Below, one piece after another: positions 62,574 to 64,000 of a stretch of DNA of 64,000 nt. The DNA is taken from the NCBI RefSeq assembly GCF_964355755.1, contig NC_092679.1:18032932-18096931 (forward strand), written 5' to 3'. The notes beneath the pieces were generated by a model, which saw only the letters and a list, made by a program, of their open reading frames with translations, ran no database searches and was not told where the DNA came from. The position numbers and the translations under genes were made by a program. The stretch comes from Antedon mediterranea (taxonomy: Eukaryota; Echinodermata; Crinoidea; Comatulida; Antedonidae). How positions within the stretch are numbered: the stretch's first letter is position 1; every line of letters starts with the position of its first letter.

Positions 62574-62996
62574 CTAGTTATTATACATTGTGTCAAAGTC
62601 AGAGATGGCTTCAGCTGCTATAGACTTCTTCTCTTTTACATGTCCATAGGCATATGCATATTCAGGGTTATCTTCAGATGAAGTGTTGAGTTTTTCCAGT
62701 AGTTTCTTGTGCATTTTGTTTTGGTAGACAGGGGATTCTTTCACCTGTAAGTGCATTACTATTTGGACTGGTTGGTTAAAATTTGCATATGCATATGAAT
62801 ATTCATGACCTGAATTCAAAATAGCACCAGGATTCTCTCTGTTGTGATAATGACAACTGTGCTGACAAAGACAATGTGAAAGAGTTTGTAAAGGAATTTG
62901 TTCTGTACATGAAACATTTGGTACTAGATATTCTGATGGCATTATCTCCACCACTTCATCTGTTTTGGTGAAATCATCTGGACTACATTGGGTCAT
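62574..62996 (-). pseudogene. Ig receptor remnant 7, cytoplasmic tail only
   Basis: 140 codons, open from TQCSPDDFTKTDEVVEIMPS to the stop. It keeps SEYLVPNV, CHYHNRENPGAILN (as in receptor 5), YAYANFNQ, PVYQ, EYAYAYGHVKEKKS and C-terminal MYNN. Homology stops at 62,996 beside unrelated GC-richer DNA. The ectodomain and membrane helix are missing, so the ATG at 62,996 is accidental. The tyrosine motifs are still intact, implying recent loss or a retained coding role not visible here. Confidence 0.75.
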
Positions 62997-64000
62997 GGAT
63001 TAAAGAATAGAAGGATATGCATCGACGTGAGATCAAGGGTTCCTTGACTCTCGCCGACAGACCGCGGACCGCCCACAATGTTACAGTTTAATTAACCGCA
63101 TGGTAACAACGAAACGGTCGCGTGCCTAATATATTGTTTACTGCACATGTGCAACGACATTTAACCTTGTTGGCTACTACGCTTCTTTCGCGCGTTCTTT
63201 GGTGGCATGATGTTTGTAGATGGTCAACTATTGACTATGTTGGTTTCTGCCGCGATTGATCTACGCTAATGATTTTTTTATGATGATTAAAGTAGCATTT
63301 TATGACCTGTAGTAGCCCTACATCTGAGACAATAACTATTAGTTGTCTCATTTGTTGTAAAATTACAAAATCAGCAAGAATGCTAGCCTAGCTAGGCCCA
63401 GGCCTTGTACTAACTAGGCTAAACTGGGCTAGTAAACCCTATGATTTGCCGACATTGATACTGCCTAGGTAGGCCTAGGCTAATCTTAAATACTCACCGT
63501 TGTCTTACTTCTTGTGTGAATAATAATAATAGGTAGGCCTACTTCGTTTGTTCGTGATCAAGTTTGCCCTGCGTGTACTTTTCAAAACGACCGCTAGGTA
63601 ACGAATCGCAACTATACATAGCCAGCCAATCCCGGATCAGGGATCGCTGTTTTCATTCAATTAGGCCCGGTGATTGGATGTGATGTGGATGACATAACCA
63701 CTAGCCAATCACCAGGCACTACAGTTTAAATATAATCACATCGATAATTAAGGAGATTTATGAAGAAACCACTGCTTAGCCATATATTAAAAAACACGAT
63801 TGTTGTATGTCTGAACACCGGCCACGCTAACAACATACATGGTCAAATGCATAATTTAATATTCTATAGATTAACGCAATTTTTAATGACAGAAGATGGC
63901 AGGCAAATAATGATAATTCAAATATAAAAATGGCATATTTTATTAATATTACCAACTACCTAAAATTACCAGTCGTAAGAAAGTGAACTTTTCGTAGTCC
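62997..64000. other. distal flank, no supported gene
   Basis: 63,030-63,280 is GC-richer with several CpGs and could be a promoter. 63,380-63,485 is another TAGGCCTA/CTAGGCTA cluster. No exon was recognised up to the window end. Confidence 0.4.

Noticed and set aside
1-64000. CRISPR array, bacterial operon or integrated virus
   Set aside because: Spliced genes throughout; no regularly spaced identical repeats, capsid or integrase-like coding sequence was seen. Repeats present are transposons, satellites and microsatellites.

Overview
The window is animal nuclear DNA: AT-rich, with spliced genes, short GT-AG introns, many non-LTR retrotransposon (LINE) fragments and many short DNA transposons (MITEs). 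An echinoderm or close relative is my best guess. This rests on a LINE carrying an N-terminal 2A-like motif (best known from sea urchins), many short TAGGCCTA-rich patches and the gene content. It is inference, not proof.

Layout. 1-4.4 kb: LINE debris and one long but internally deleted CR1-type LINE on the minus strand. 4.4-11.9 kb: intergenic DNA with tandem duplications, a TTAA-flanked foldback MITE, one orphan exon-like segment and a tRNA-derived SINE. 11.9-12.8 kb: an intronless testis-specific serine kinase (TSSK-like). 14.5-16.5 kb: a five-exon PIGH gene (GPI-anchor synthesis). 17.7-19.7 kb, minus strand: a complete four-exon mitochondrial carrier like SLC25A45/48. It lies head-to-head with NPHP1 (nephrocystin-1, a ciliary transition-zone scaffold), whose 24 reconstructed exons run from 21.0 to 42.3 kb on the plus strand. 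NPHP1 introns hold LINE, SINE, MITE, satellite and Harbinger insertions. Its 3' end looks eroded: an in-frame TAG sits 4 bases before a perfect splice donor, and a frame-compatible last exon follows.

From 43.3 kb to 63.0 kb the minus strand carries the most unusual region: a tandem family of immunoglobulin-domain membrane receptors, each encoded in a single uninterrupted exon. Three copies are intact (704, 479 and 569 aa), two are broken by one frameshift each, and at least three more are remnants. Each intact protein has a signal peptide, three Ig-like domains, one membrane helix and a tyrosine-rich tail full of pYxN-type motifs. Two ectodomain types and two tail types are combined in different ways. 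One gene is a visible tail chimera and another has a tandemly duplicated tail module. Shared 5' and 3' flanking blocks show that the array grew by head-to-tail duplication and was later cut up by LINE insertions.

The TSSK, PIGH, SLC25 and NPHP1 genes have no evident functional link to one another. The receptor array looks like a fast-evolving recognition or signalling family, possibly immune, but its ligand and role cannot be read from the sequence.
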